Below, one piece after another: positions 1-10,961 of a stretch of 64,000 bases of DNA. Position 1 is the first letter of the stretch, and every line of letters begins with the position of its first letter. The DNA is from Amphibalanus amphitrite (lineage: Eukaryota; Arthropoda; Thecostraca; Balanomorpha; Balanidae): positions 664,130-728,129 of the forward strand of contig NW_024881783.1 in NCBI RefSeq assembly GCF_019059575.1. The letters run 5' to 3'. A program made the translations under genes and the position numbers. Below the pieces are notes generated by a model. It was given only the letters and a program-made list of their open reading frames with translations. It did not search any database and had not been told where the DNA came from.

Positions 1-340
1 CCGCACGCGTTCCGCACAGTGGACGGCGGCCTTTAGTCAGAAAGGGCGTTAATAGGGCTATCGAATGCGCTTTTCCGCGGCGCTGTAGCTCTATTGGTTC
101 CCGAGTTATGCGTTGGCTTATTGGAAATTGACGACATTCGACCTGGAAATCGGCGAAATTTTGCCTTCATTGACCTCTGGTGACCTGACCTTTGACCTGA
201 CCAAAAAATTGACAAAAGTGATTTCGTCATTATTTTTGACGCTCTTTCGAACGCCGCCTTCCGCGTGTCGCTACGTGGCCCAGGAGCCGAGTTCGAAGGG
301 GGGGGGGGTGTTCAAACCCCCCCAGCAGAAATTTTTAATT
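1..340. repeat. Decayed fragment of the TTAA/poly-G element family
   Basis: The stretch carries clustered TGACCT/GGTCA motifs (about 170-206), a G-run near 299-308 and a C-run near 318-324. These are the hallmarks of the TTAA-flanked family found many times later in the window. No intact terminus or TTAA pair is visible and the left part lies outside the window. Short ORFs here look spurious. Confidence 0.45.
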
Positions 341-2366
341 GAATGTTGTTGTTTTTTTTAAATTTAATGTTGAAAAATTTTAATATTCCTTTATTAACTT
401 TCGTACTAATGGTTGGAGAAATTAAAAGAATGCATTTTCAACATGTAACGGGTTAATTTGGATGAAAAGAAAGGAAAGAAAGACAGATTAAAGTGAGGTC
501 TGACGACGTATCAGCTATATTTTTATCCATATTTTCATACAAAAAGCTTTTGTCTTGCGTTTGATCCATTGTCACACGATTTGCTTATGTATTGTAATGC
601 TCACTATCAATCATTCACTACTTATAATCACCAGTGCTCGTGTGAAAGTAAGAATTTGAGCTTGGTCAGGATCAGGGTCCAGTCAGAAACGTCGCTTGGA
701 GAGCATTAATTTTAAACGTTATGGAACGCATTGTCATGTACTTTTTACAAACAACGAAGCATTTACAAATTTCTAACTACCCATGTATGTACTTGCACAT
801 ATGTAGACTGTAGGTAGGTATATTGATAAATTCCAGTACCTACCTACTTTAAAATAAGCGTGTCTTAACCAGCTTCTTTTGGCTTCAGTGTTCCTCCAAC
901 AGCACATTTTATTGGGATAAAATACGTATAAAATATACCAAAGTGACACTGTTGACTGTTGAGGCACAATGTCGGCGGCAAAAGCGGCATATTTAATCCT
1001 ATCAGTTCTTGGACCTCCTGCTATGACAGTCTAGTGGAGCTGTGTGGACGCAAGCTCAACTGCGAGCCAGAATATGCGTCTCTAAATGGATTCGCATAGA
1101 GGCTTCCTTCCAATCCGCATCTGCGGCACACATATCCATTCGTGTCATGCGTCACCCGTCACACCACTGAAAGCCTGACGAGCAGAGACCGTTCCGGCAG
1201 TGCCTACAGCTGAGCGCTGTGACTCAATGGACTGCTAACGTCATATACTGCTGTCCTAATGGTGCTGGCGAAATATGATGCGCAGCTCGGTATACTAACT
1301 ATCCATTAGCATATAGAGTCTTTTAATATTTAGTCATCCTATTAGATCAATGCAAATATCTGGTGTTTTTCGTGTCCAATGATATACGCCCGATCCGCTG
1401 TCATCCAACCCCAGTCAGACGGAGGCCAACGAAAGAAGGCGGTACAAGTGGCCAAATAGATATGTTGCGCTGAGTGGTGGCCTGTTGCTGGTAGCCTGTA
1501 GCCATCACACACAAACACTTCGAGCTTGTTAGGGGGTGGTGCTGAGAAGGTTTATAACCGTCCTCCAGCACTGAGGGAACTCTGAGACAGACACCGATTA
1601 ACGGATGTCGTTCAGTTAGGTAGATTGTCCCCGATGAAGCAATACCGAGCGCATGAAGTTGGCAATAAGCGGCAAGAAATGAGATGCAACGATTCAGCTA
1701 GTTCACCTTTCCACTACCCCACCGACTTAGATTTGGAGGCTAGTAGCTTTAGATTGTGAGTAAAATGTTTGGATGCCTGGAGCTTGCACTGAGACTCGAT
1801 TTGCAGGAATTTGAATGTGATCTGAATGTGTGAGATACAGGAGCTGTTCTCAGTTCTCACCCGCCAGTAAGCATCCACACGCTTAGATTCTCGTCTAACA
1901 CTTTTGATAAATTTTATTCATATGATGAAAAATGACCTTGTGCTCATGGTTCTACTGTTATCTATGTTTCTATGTTATCTATGTATGTATAAACGTTTCA
2001 TAAATTCACTCAATTTTGACATAAAATACTCAGGTGCCTTCAAACGAGTATATTACTGAATAAATACAACATAAATACCATGGACAACAGACATCACACA
2101 CACAACGCTAAAGGAAACATGTAAAACAGCTGATAACGTATCCTTTTACAAAAAGATGACATGAGTGCTTGTAAAACAGATGCTATCTCGAAATGCGTTC
2201 ACATTCGTTGTGGCGTGCATCAGCTCTCCATACTGACATCGATACAAGAAAGAAAGACGAGGTCTGAGTAAGTCCATTGAACATTTACATGCATATGGAA
2301 CCTCGCTTAGGATACCAGTAGCTCGAGTTTTATGCAGCAATCGTATAATAAATGACTGGCAAACGG
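341..2366. other. Intergenic, no gene recognised
   Basis: This is AT-rich sequence downstream of cuticle gene A. I see no convincing exon, RNA gene or intact transposon. A small inverted pair, TAGGTAGGTA (811-820) and TACCTACCTA (837-846), is the only local structure noted. Confidence 0.4.
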
Positions 2367-2372
2367 TTTATT
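2367..2372 (-). terminator. Polyadenylation signal of cuticle gene A
   Basis: TTTATT on the plus strand reads AATAAA on the minus strand, about 77 bases beyond the TAA stop at 2449-2451. The distance suits a short 3' UTR. The assignment is by motif and position only. Confidence 0.5.
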
Positions 2373-2448
2373 GAATCTGAACATTTATGTCTGTGAAGCG
2401 CTTTAGGCGTTGGCTGATGGTAGCAAGAGGTCCGAATTGTGTGCTTAT

Positions 2449-3388
2449 TTATTCATGGGATGAGCTATGCTTGTCGTAGGCGGGCTCATCGTAAGACGTC
2501 GAGGGCTTGTAGGCAGGCTCGTGGTAAGACGTCTTGGGCTTGTAGGCAGGCTCATGGTAAGATGGAGTGGGCTTATAAGCGGGCTCGTGGTAAGATGGAG
2601 TGGGTTTGTAGGCTGGCTCGTGGTAAGACGTCTTGGGCTTGTAGGCAGGTTCGTGGTAAGAAGGAGTGGGCTTGTAGGCGGGTTCGTGGTAAGACGGAGT
2701 GTGCTTGTAGGCAGGCTCGTGGTAAGAAGGAGTGGGCTTGTAGGCAGGCTCATGGTAAGAAGGAGTGGGCTTGTAGGCGGGCTCGTGGTAAGACGGGGTC
2801 GGCTTGTAGGCAGGCTCGTGGTAAGACGGAGTAGGCTTATAGGCAGGTTCATGGTAAGACGTCTTGGGCTTGTAGGCAGGCTCGTGGTAAGACGGAGTCG
2901 GCTTGTAGGCAGGCTCGTGGTAAGACGGAGTCGGTTTGTAAGCAGGCTCGTGGTAAGAAGGAGTCGGCTTGTACGCGGGCTCGTGGTAAGAAGGAGTCGG
3001 CTTGTATGCGGGCTCGTGGTAAGACGGAGTCGGCTTGTAGGCAGGCTCGTGGTAAGACGTCTTGGGCTTGTAGGCGGGCTCGTGGTAAGATGGGGTCGGC
3101 TTGTAGGCAGGCTCGTGGTAAGATGTCTTGGGCTTGTAGGCAGGCTCGTGATAAGACGGAGTCGGCTTGTAAGCGGGCTTATGGTAAGACGGCGTGGGCT
3201 TGTAGGCGGGCTCGTGGTAAGAAGGCGTGCCCTTGTATCCGGAGCCGTGTCCGCCGTAGTAGGTGACGTGGGTGCTTCCCTCCTTGGTCTCCACGCCGTA
3301 CTGTCCCTGCACGTTGTGGCCGTCGCTGTGCTCCGACTTGCTGAACTGACCGCCGTAGTGATCCTCCACGGCAAAGTCGTACGAGTAC
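2449..3388 (-). CDS. Cuticle protein A, exon 3: RR domain plus long Tyr/His/Pro/Lys repeat
   Basis: This is the main exon of a three-exon gene encoding about 344 residues (exon 1 at 6794-6799, exon 2 at 5416-5504). It follows a CGACAG acceptor and restores a split proline codon. Residues 33-80 start YSYDFAVEDHYGGQF and keep the Rebers-Riddiford spacing G-x8-G-x6-Y-x-x-x3-G-Y, with Gly where Ala is usual. RR domains bind chitin in the extracellular cuticle. The rest is about 22 copies of an 11-residue unit, TPSYHEPAYKP or KTSYHEPAYKP, plus a degenerate last copy ending SSSHE. Dense Tyr, His and Lys suggest quinone cross-linking during sclerotisation (inference). The low-complexity tail is far longer than in paralogues B and C. 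Long antisense ORFs over this exon are shadows of the repeat. Confidence 0.85.
2480..3237 (-). repeat. 33-bp tandem coding repeat in cuticle gene A
   Basis: About 22 head-to-tail 33-bp units encode the 11-residue repeat. Two unit types alternate irregularly (TPS and KTS starts), so the array probably grew by unequal exchange of blocks. Length is likely to vary between individuals, and short-read assemblies may collapse it. Confidence 0.85.
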
Positions 3389-3928
3389 CTGTCGTGACAG
3401 AGCAGTCAGAGACATCTGGGTCAGTCGCATAGCGTGCGCAGTGTGGTTTCAGGGTGGGGTCTGTCATGACTGGGAGGAATGAGTGCGGCTGCAGGACCCC
3501 GTTCTCACCACGCCCCAGCCACGGTCGTCAGGCCCCAGCACCTGTGCCAAGGCCAGTGCTCTGCGAGGCTGAAGACCGTTGGGGTCGACAGGAAAAGAAT
3601 GGGCTCGACAGGTGCAGTCCACTGAACATGGCAATTAACCTTGTGCTGTGTGCGTGCCGAGTGGGGAATGACCTTGGGAAAACAATTTCCATGTTGTGAT
3701 TCAGGTGGTAGTCACCAAGGCAAGGAAGTATTTATCGTCTCTTTTGGTTCCGTGAAATATAGAGTATGGGATTTGTGTGACAAGTTGTAGTTATAATGAA
3801 TCCCTATTCTATTTCACGCTCAAAGCAAATTTGTATGGTTCATCTAGAAAGGTAAAGAGCATTTCTATGTCTCAGTTTAACAACTGATGGGAGTCTACCT
3901 ATATTTGATGGTGTAACCGTGTGCTTAA

Positions 3929-4945
3929 CCCTCGCCGCAGGGCATTTTTCATAACACGGCCTGGCAGGGGGGGGGGGGGGGTGATGCGACCCCCCTCGCG
4001 ATTGGCTCCTATGGCACCTAGAAACACCAAATTTGGTAGGTAGGTGGGCCCCCTGGAGTTCTCACCCCTGTGCAAATTTGGTTGCTCTAGGTCAATATTT
4101 AGGGGGGGGGGGTTTGGGGGATATAAATGTAAAAATTTCGCTAAAGACAGGTCAAAAGGTTTTCGCTTATAACTTTTGATCTAATTAAGATAGAGAAAGA
4201 AAGCACCAGTGACCTCAGCACGTCAAGGCGCGTCGAATGATATACTTTTTTGCTTGTTAAAGTGTACTTAAAGTTTTTCTTAATTTTTAAATGAACTTAA
4301 ATTAATTAATTAAGTTCAAGTTAACCAAATTGCATCATATTGCACATCACTCGATTCGGCTGATCACCAGGAACACATTGACACCATTTTTTTAAGCTCT
4401 AGCGTCATTATGTGCCAAGTTATTGGCAAAAACGTCATTTGACCTCAGTTGACCACATTTGACCTGACCCATGAATAAGTACACCAAACAAAGAAGCACA
4501 AAGTGACCTGTTGTTAATTACTATGGTTTCAAAGCACAAAAGTGATGGAACAAAGGGGATATCTCCAGTATTTTTCGAATTTAGTATTTTCCCATAGGCG
4601 TAATGACCTCTAACTGACCTCAGGTCAGTGACCTCAAAAAACCCGAACTATATGTTATACAACTCGGTGAACTTAGCACATCTTGAAAGTTTAAAGGAAA
4701 TCAGTCCAAAACTGTGAGTTTTACAGGTGCAAAAAGAAAATTGAAATTTGACCATGACCTTGTACCGGTGTTTCTGACCTGGTGACCTGACCCAAAGTCA
4801 CCTGGACCTGAAATTTTCAGGTCATATGTAAAAAGGTTGCCCCATAGGCTGTGCCAAATTTGGCGGCGCTGCGCGCCGCCGTTTTTACGCTATCTTTGAA
4901 AAACCTTAGGGGGTGTTGCATCAACCCCCCTGCCAGGGCGAGGGT
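3929..4945. mobile_element. TTAA-flanked poly-G element in intron 2 of cuticle gene A
   Basis: TTAA at 3925-3928 precedes CCCTCGCC; the right end reads GGCGAGGG-T-TTAA (4946-4949). The left end is the long form: a GCAGGG motif, a spacer, then CCTGGCAGGGG and a G-run. The right end carries the same CCTGGCAGGGG motif once. The interior is rich in TGACCT and includes a perfect AGGTCAGTGACCT at 4622-4634. No transposase is encoded. The TTAA site and CCC-starting termini fit a piggyBac-like non-autonomous element. Confidence 0.7.
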
Positions 4946-5415
4946 TTAAGGTCGAAAATTATTAAAAGTTACACAAAATACTTGAGCACATTTCTGAGCC
5001 GTTCCTTCATCCTTATCATTCCTTCATCATGAAGGGACGTCTCCGAAGCATATTCAAGTATTTTCTTTTCAACTTTTGGGAAACTTTTCAGAACTTTGGA
5101 CAATAGGTTAGGTATACGATTAAATATATCAAATATATGTTTTTCACTAAATAGATTACTTCACCATGAACTTGGAAGTCTTGCAAACCTCAGGCAATTG
5201 ATATTAACTTTACCCTTACGTGACAACGGTAAATGAGCCTTACTGGAATGCCCCGCGAACTATGCAGAAAACATATCTGATGAATTCAATAAATCTAAAA
5301 TTGATTTATTGCATGATTTTGCATGATTGAGTAACACAATAACGGCGGGTGGACCGACTGTCACATTAAATATAGGTGACAAACATAAAAATAGCACCGG
5401 AATATCTCCACTTAC

Positions 5416-5504
5416 GGGCGTTTGTATCCTTCCTGATGTCCGTAGGAGGCTCCGTACTGCGGGGCGGCCGCAGCCACCGCGGCCAGCGCGGCAATCACGA
5501 ACAG
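5416..5504 (-). CDS. Cuticle protein A, exon 2: signal peptide
   Basis: The acceptor CTGTTTCAG and donor GTAAGTG bound an 89-base exon in phase 2. After the M-K of exon 1 it supplies LFVIAALAAVAAAAPQYG, a secretory signal with likely cleavage after the Ala run (about residue 16). The mature N terminus then continues toward the RR domain. The size and position match exon 2 of genes B and C (86 bases), which supports the model. Confidence 0.85.
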
Positions 5505-5865
5505 CTGAAACAGAGACGCGAGACACGTCAGACACGCGGCTAGTTTGTGGTGCGGCGGCTTGAAAGCGCAGTCGCAGGAATGTTCACAACACATTCCTTT
5601 CACTTTGAATGTGTAGTGAACAGCCGTAAGCATCAAGCACTAAGCATTTTCTGTGTTAGTGCTGTTAGTTCTGTGAAAAGTTATGAAAATTTCCTCTTTT
5701 GTATGCACTGCAACGTCGCCAAAAAAGAGAAATTTCTGGCAAGTGTTTTGTTAAAATTGTGTTTAAATCGTTAATCACATCTCCTGTTCCCTCCTCACAA
5801 ACCACAAACTAGAACGTCGCATTTATGTCTTTCAATCTCACCTATCTTATACCATTAGTTGAGTA

Positions 5866-6754
5866 GGGGAAGTTGGGGCAATGCCGGAGTTGGGGCAAAG
5901 CCGAAATTCGAGATATTTCGAAAACTGTACGACATGGATGCCACCTGTCAGTGATGCTCTGAAGCTTAAGTGACTACCAATTATCGCATGTTTGTTACCA
6001 GTCGTCATTCGGAATACTTCGGCTGTGAGGGCGCCAAGAGCGTTTTCAAGGTACGTTTCCTTTGTACTACATGCGTCTTCGAAGCTGCATTTCCTACTCA
6101 TTATGCTACCGTTTGTCTGGCCAATTCGGTCAAGTAATCTTCAGCACGTCTTTGCATAAGTGTGCTGCCTATTTGAAATTTATACAGCACGTTGAAAAGT
6201 TATGGGCCTGCAAATGAAAGTATGGCTGGCTGGGGTAATGCCGAAAACGTGCAATTACGCGCGTTAAAGCACGCTACGTGAACTTTACCTCTGTAGAATA
6301 GCAACGCGTATTTTTAGTCACACAAATTACACTTTTAACCGACACAACGGCCTGTTACCATAAGGAATGATTTACCTGGCCTTTTCTTATTATATTACAC
6401 AATTATAACTTCCAGTGTGCACCAAGCGTCCTCAAGCTCTTAAAACGCGTGTCAGCTTTGACAAATTCCGGATAAAATTTGAGATAAAATAGCAAAACAT
6501 CAATTTCGGCATTCCCGTAGATCATGTCTCCCATCTTCGGCTTTCCCCGCAGTCCGGGGCAACGCCGAAAAAGTCACTTCTTTGATATTTTTAGTTTGTG
6601 CGCTTAACGGTATGCGAATTCATCAAATGCGCCTGGTATGTTTGAAAGACAGAAGACTGGCCTCTCGAATGACGCCAACAAGAATAGCTTATGTTGTCTA
6701 CCTTGCGTGCTACGGGCGTCAGAAAAAAGTATTCGGCGTTCCCCCAACTTCCCC
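5866..6754. mobile_element. TA-flanked inverted-repeat element in intron 1 of cuticle gene A
   Basis: Termini GGGGAAGTTGGGG and its complement CCCCAACTTCCCC are flanked by TA at 5864-5865 and 6755-6756. Subterminal copies of GGGGCAA-CCGAA occur at both ends. The TA duplication and 889-bp size suggest a non-autonomous Tc1/mariner- or pogo-type element; no transposase is seen. A related GGGGAGACTGGGGCAAAACG fragment lies near 8764. Confidence 0.65.
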
Positions 6755-6793
6755 TATAGCATATACGGCTGCGGCAGTTGGTGTCACGCTTAC

Positions 6794-6799
6794 CTTCAT
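6794..6799 (-). CDS. Cuticle protein A, exon 1: ATG-AAG
   Basis: On the minus strand ATGAAG is followed directly by donor GTAAGCG. A two-codon first exon that splits the signal peptide is a known layout of arthropod cuticle genes, and the same ATGAAG-GT exon occurs in genes B and C here. Intron 1 is about 1.3 kb and holds the TA element. Confidence 0.75.
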
Positions 6800-6852
6800 G
6801 TTGTCTGACTGAGGTGTTGATGCTCTGTTGGAGCCGCCACGGTGCCGGCTAG

Positions 6853-6859
6853 TTTTATA
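6853..6859 (-). promoter_or_regulatory. TATA box of cuticle gene A
   Basis: TATAAAA on the minus strand lies about 54-60 bases upstream of the ATG. A start near 6828-6829 (CAACAG context) would be about 30 bases downstream of the box. The GC-rich sequence at 6860-7000 is the presumed proximal promoter. Confidence 0.6.
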
Positions 6860-7433
6860 CGGCCGCCGCCGCCTGGGGCGCTCCGTCGAGGCCAAGGGCG
6901 TGGTGTCGCCGGGCGGGACAGGGGAGAGTGGGGGGGGGGGGTGAGAGTGGGAGCAGCGCAAATTGCGCTCGGGAGTGGCCGGAGATCGAACAGCGTGGTC
7001 ACTGTGATATTTCAGCGCTACATAGTGAGCGGGAAGCTTGCGCAATCGACCATTTTTGATAGCTAATCTAATGGGTATCTCTTGCCTGTGCTCGATAACA
7101 TATAGATTAGAGATCAATTTCAAAACAGAGCAAATGAAAATATGTATCTATTTGGCACTGACTATCCAGTGCATACTTTTCATTCTGTTCACTTGTTGGT
7201 TTATTGCCTTAGTTTCCGTGTCTTTGTGATTGTTGAATAAACACAACAACCAGGCCGTGGCGAGACGTGGCGTGGAAGTCAAACGGCGTGACTGACTGTC
7301 GGAGCTCAGAGACAGCCGAGTCATGATGGAGACGTTTAGTCACCACTCACTCACAAAGATAATTCGTGGGGTAGACGCAGTGGCAGTCAGTAGGCGACAT
7401 GACATAACTTGCTGATATTGTACTTAATGTTAG

Positions 7434-8604
7434 CCCTCGCCAGGCCCATCAGTTTTCTACATTTGTCCAGGGGTCCACGCCGGCCGAAGGGGGGGGGGGC
7501 AGCTGCCGCCCCCATAGTTTTTTTCGCGATAGCACCGAACACGCCGACGATAGAGGGAGCTGAAGCTCTTGACACACCTGATCTTTGATTCAAGCTGGAT
7601 TTTGTGATTCCACCCGCTTTTCAGGTCAGGTCACTGACCTATGACGTCATTAGCGAACCTTTGTAGGTCCTCATATGTATGTTGCAGCTTCGCAACGCCT
7701 TCAGTGCCCTATCAGCTTTCACAAGGAACAGAAACTTACAGAACCTAGTAGCCATCAGAGGTCTCACAACTTGTAAATCTCGGATTTTTCCTCAAGGTCA
7801 CATGAGGCCAGGTCGGTCACGTGACGTCACCATTATAAGTCAACGGGGAAATGGGAATTGCTATTTTGGCGCCGGAAACGATCTCAAACTATATCAAGCA
7901 TACGGAATCGTGAATTATGCATTCCTGGCAAAATCCTGTGAACGTTAGAACGTCGTAAAGTTTGGCTGCTATGGTTTTTATGGGGGTGCTGATCACGTAT
8001 ATCATGTAAGTATTGATCACAAATGATGTCTTCATGCATTTAGGCCAGGTCGGGTCAGGTCAGGTCAGGTCAACCAGTAGGGGTCCTGCCGGGTATTCGT
8101 AGTGGGTGGCAACCGCCTCTGATAGCTTCGTAACATGTTACGAAGGCAACAAAACCACTTTGTAAATGTTCATATGGTTGCTTAATTCGAATTCAGCTCC
8201 AAAAACTGGCCTAGGAACATGTAAAACTTGAAAAAGTGAACCGAGGTCATCAAAGGTCAATGACCTGACCTGACATTCAGGTGACCTTGAAATCCACCCT
8301 TATGCATGGGACCAACATCATTTCACATGTTTGAACGCTTGAAATCACGAAAAACTGCAAACGCGCGGCTAATGCGAGCCGACATACGCCGAATCGCGAT
8401 TCCGGCCAAACATGGTCTCAAAAAGTAGGTCACAGGTTAAAGGTCATTTGCGTCAGGGTCATCAAATTTTCAAGATAGGTGTAAAATCGATCAACTCGAG
8501 GGTACTAAAACCTTTGTCGTGATCGGCCGCTTTTTACGCGAGTTATTCGCGAAAAACCGAGGGGGAGGGTCCGTTCGCCCCCCCCCCCACTATACCGGTG
8601 AGGG
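7434..8604. mobile_element. Chimeric TTAA/poly-G element
   Basis: The left end, TTAG (decayed TTAA) then CCCTCGCC and a spacer ending CGCCGGCCGAAGGGG, matches the element at 34577. The right end, CCCTCACC-GGTATAGTGGGG on the opposite strand, resembles the element at 50564 and is followed by TTAA (8605-8608). The interior switches the same way, so this looks like a recombinant of two subfamilies. It contains perfect AGGTCACTGACCT (7628-7640) and AGGTCAATGACCT (8254-8266), plus TGACGTCA at 7642 and 7822. Confidence 0.65.
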
Positions 8605-9024
8605 TTAAAAAAGTCATCGAATCCATATACGGTGACTTTGTGGCTATTTTGGTTCACGAGCTATGCACCGATATGTCAAAAGTTATCGATATCGGTAAAA
8701 TTTGCCAGGAATTTTTGATGATTGATGGCTATTGCAGCTGAACAAAAAGAAGAGGAAGTGTTTAGGGGAGACTGGGGCAAAACGCTTCCCGGGGAAAGTG
8801 TCCACCCCTTATTTTAGCCCTCCACAATTGGTGTCAACTCCAACTATTGGTTGCCACTTGCCAATTATTTGTAGTTCTCTTTTCGGTCATTCGAGTGAGC
8901 CACACCGGGGTTTCCGACCCGACGACCGTGTTCTTTAGCAAAGTGGCCAACATGCATACGTGTGAAGTTTTGTCAATATATCCTATATGTGAACGCTTTA
9001 GAAAATGAAGCGACATAAGTTTAA

Positions 9025-9850
9025 TCCTTGGCGGCCGAGGGATCGGGGGGGGGGGGGGTGTGGCTGCCCCTTATAGGTTTTTCACGATATATCCGAACAC
9101 TCTCGAGATGGAGAGCTGAAACTTGGCATACCTGACCCTTGATTCAAGCCAAATCTTCTGACACCAACCGCATTCTCGGATCAGGTCAGGTCACTGACCT
9201 ATGACGTCATATGTGAACCTCTGCACGGTCTTCAGATGTCGCAACTTCGCAACGCCCTCACTGCCAGAGGGGCTTGCACAGAAAGATGAAACTTTCAGTA
9301 TCTAAGATCCATTATAAGCCTCACAACTTGTATATCTCGAATTCTTCCAAATGGTCATATGAGGCCAGGTCATTTTCGTGACCTCACCATTATAAGTCAA
9401 TGGGGAAAATCAAAACTGCTATTTTGGCGCCGGGAACGATCTCAACCTATCGCAACCACAAGAAATCATGATTGTATGCAATCCTTGTAAGTTTTGATGC
9501 TTCACTTTTGCATTGTTGACCTTGCGTGACGTCATTTATGATGTCACTAAATTCATACTTTTTCGTCAACAATTCCGGATCAAATTGAGCTAGAAAGCCG
9601 GGAAAGCCACCAATGAATGGACTCAGGAAGACCTGCCAAATCAAATGGTATGCGACAGGACCTCCTTCGACCAAGCTCGTGACTTCGGGGGCTCTGACCT
9701 GACCGTGACCCGAGGTCAACGCCTAAAGTTGACCTCGCCCAAACAAAAAGTATAACATTCGACGCGCCGGAGCAAGGCGAACACGATGCTGTCAAGATTA
9801 CGGCTCTGTGATCGTTGTTTGCGAAGTTCTTCGCCAAAAACCGAACCTGT
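9025..9850. mobile_element. Truncated TTAA/poly-G element
   Basis: TTAA (9021-9024) precedes TCCTTGGCGGCCGAGGG and a G-run. The body matches, inverted, the element at 34577-35602 from its right end to about 34790, then stops. It includes AGGTCACTGACCT (9188-9200) and TGACGTCA sites at 9202 and 9527. The other terminus is missing. Confidence 0.55.
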
Positions 9851-10961
9851 ACATCCTGGTTAAGCTAAATATGTTGTCTTCTATCTCGTATCAAGTTCAG
9901 GTCAGGTCACTTTTATTTTATCACTTTTATCGGTCACTTTAACCTAGACATCGCACGGGTGATAAAATACTTTTGCTGGCAAGCCCCTTTTCCGCAGACT
10001 GCAGAGCTATAACTTTCTTAGGGACGAGATGGTGAGATGCCAAGCATCTCTAGACAGTTCTATGAAAATGTGCCGAAATTGGCTTGGCGATAATTGATTT
10101 TTGGAATCCTTATTTCTTATCCCGCGCCCCGCTGGTGGGGGGGGGGGGGAGAATCTGCCCCCTCCCGTTTTGTGCCAATAACTTCTAAACGCGTTACGCC
10201 AGCGACGTCAAGCTTTCAGTGCCTCATCATACATCAATTTAAGACCTTTCCTGAAAATTTGAGCGAAATTCATCGGAAAATGTTTGAGAAAATAACGTTT
10301 TGGTGACGTCATGTTCGCCATTTTTGCCTCAAAAAACGGCAAAATTTCAATGCCGCTAACATCTTCATTTTTAAAGGAATCAAGACGTAACAAAAAAAGA
10401 TTATACGTGATTCTACTTTGTTTATCAAATGGCTATCTCGGTTTTTTGACAATTTTGGATTTTGGCCCAATTTAGAAAAAGTCGACTTTTTTGGGAAAAT
10501 AATTATAATATCCAATTTTTATTTTGAAGTTCTAGACCTCGTACGGAAGCAAAACAGCACCGTTCGATTCGCCATGAAAAACTGCATCAGATAGACACCT
10601 TTTTAGGCCTTAAAGGGACTATCCCACCTTAAAAAAAGTACCATTTAGGATTCGGAAATGTTACTCATGATATTGTGACGAATTCTGCAAGTTTTTACGC
10701 GTTTTCATTGTATTTTTTTTTAGATATTGCGACTTTTATATTTCATCGTGACGTCATTTAGATCGGATCTGTGACGTAATGAAGGATTTACTTCATGTCA
10801 ATGTGGGGGAAATTTGGCAGCAAATATAGGTATTTGCTCTCAAATATGACGCGGCTCATACAATAACAAGTGTCTCTGATTAGCTTATTCGTAAATCAAG
10901 TGAAACTTCACATGCGTGACATGCGTTCAAAATGCAAATGACGTCATCAAATGGCCGTTAA

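Noticed and set aside
2439-3432. Long plus-strand ORFs antisense to cuticle gene A
   Set aside because: They exist because the 33-bp repeat lacks stops in several frames; the minus-strand frame has the RR domain, splice sites and signal exon.
4862-4890. GC hairpin plus T-run resembling a bacterial terminator
   Set aside because: It recurs as part of the TTAA family (also near 12146 and 58945) in eukaryotic DNA.
8041-8070. GGTCA-type tandem motifs as a possible CRISPR array
   Set aside because: The units are 5 bases without unique spacers, and the context is eukaryotic.
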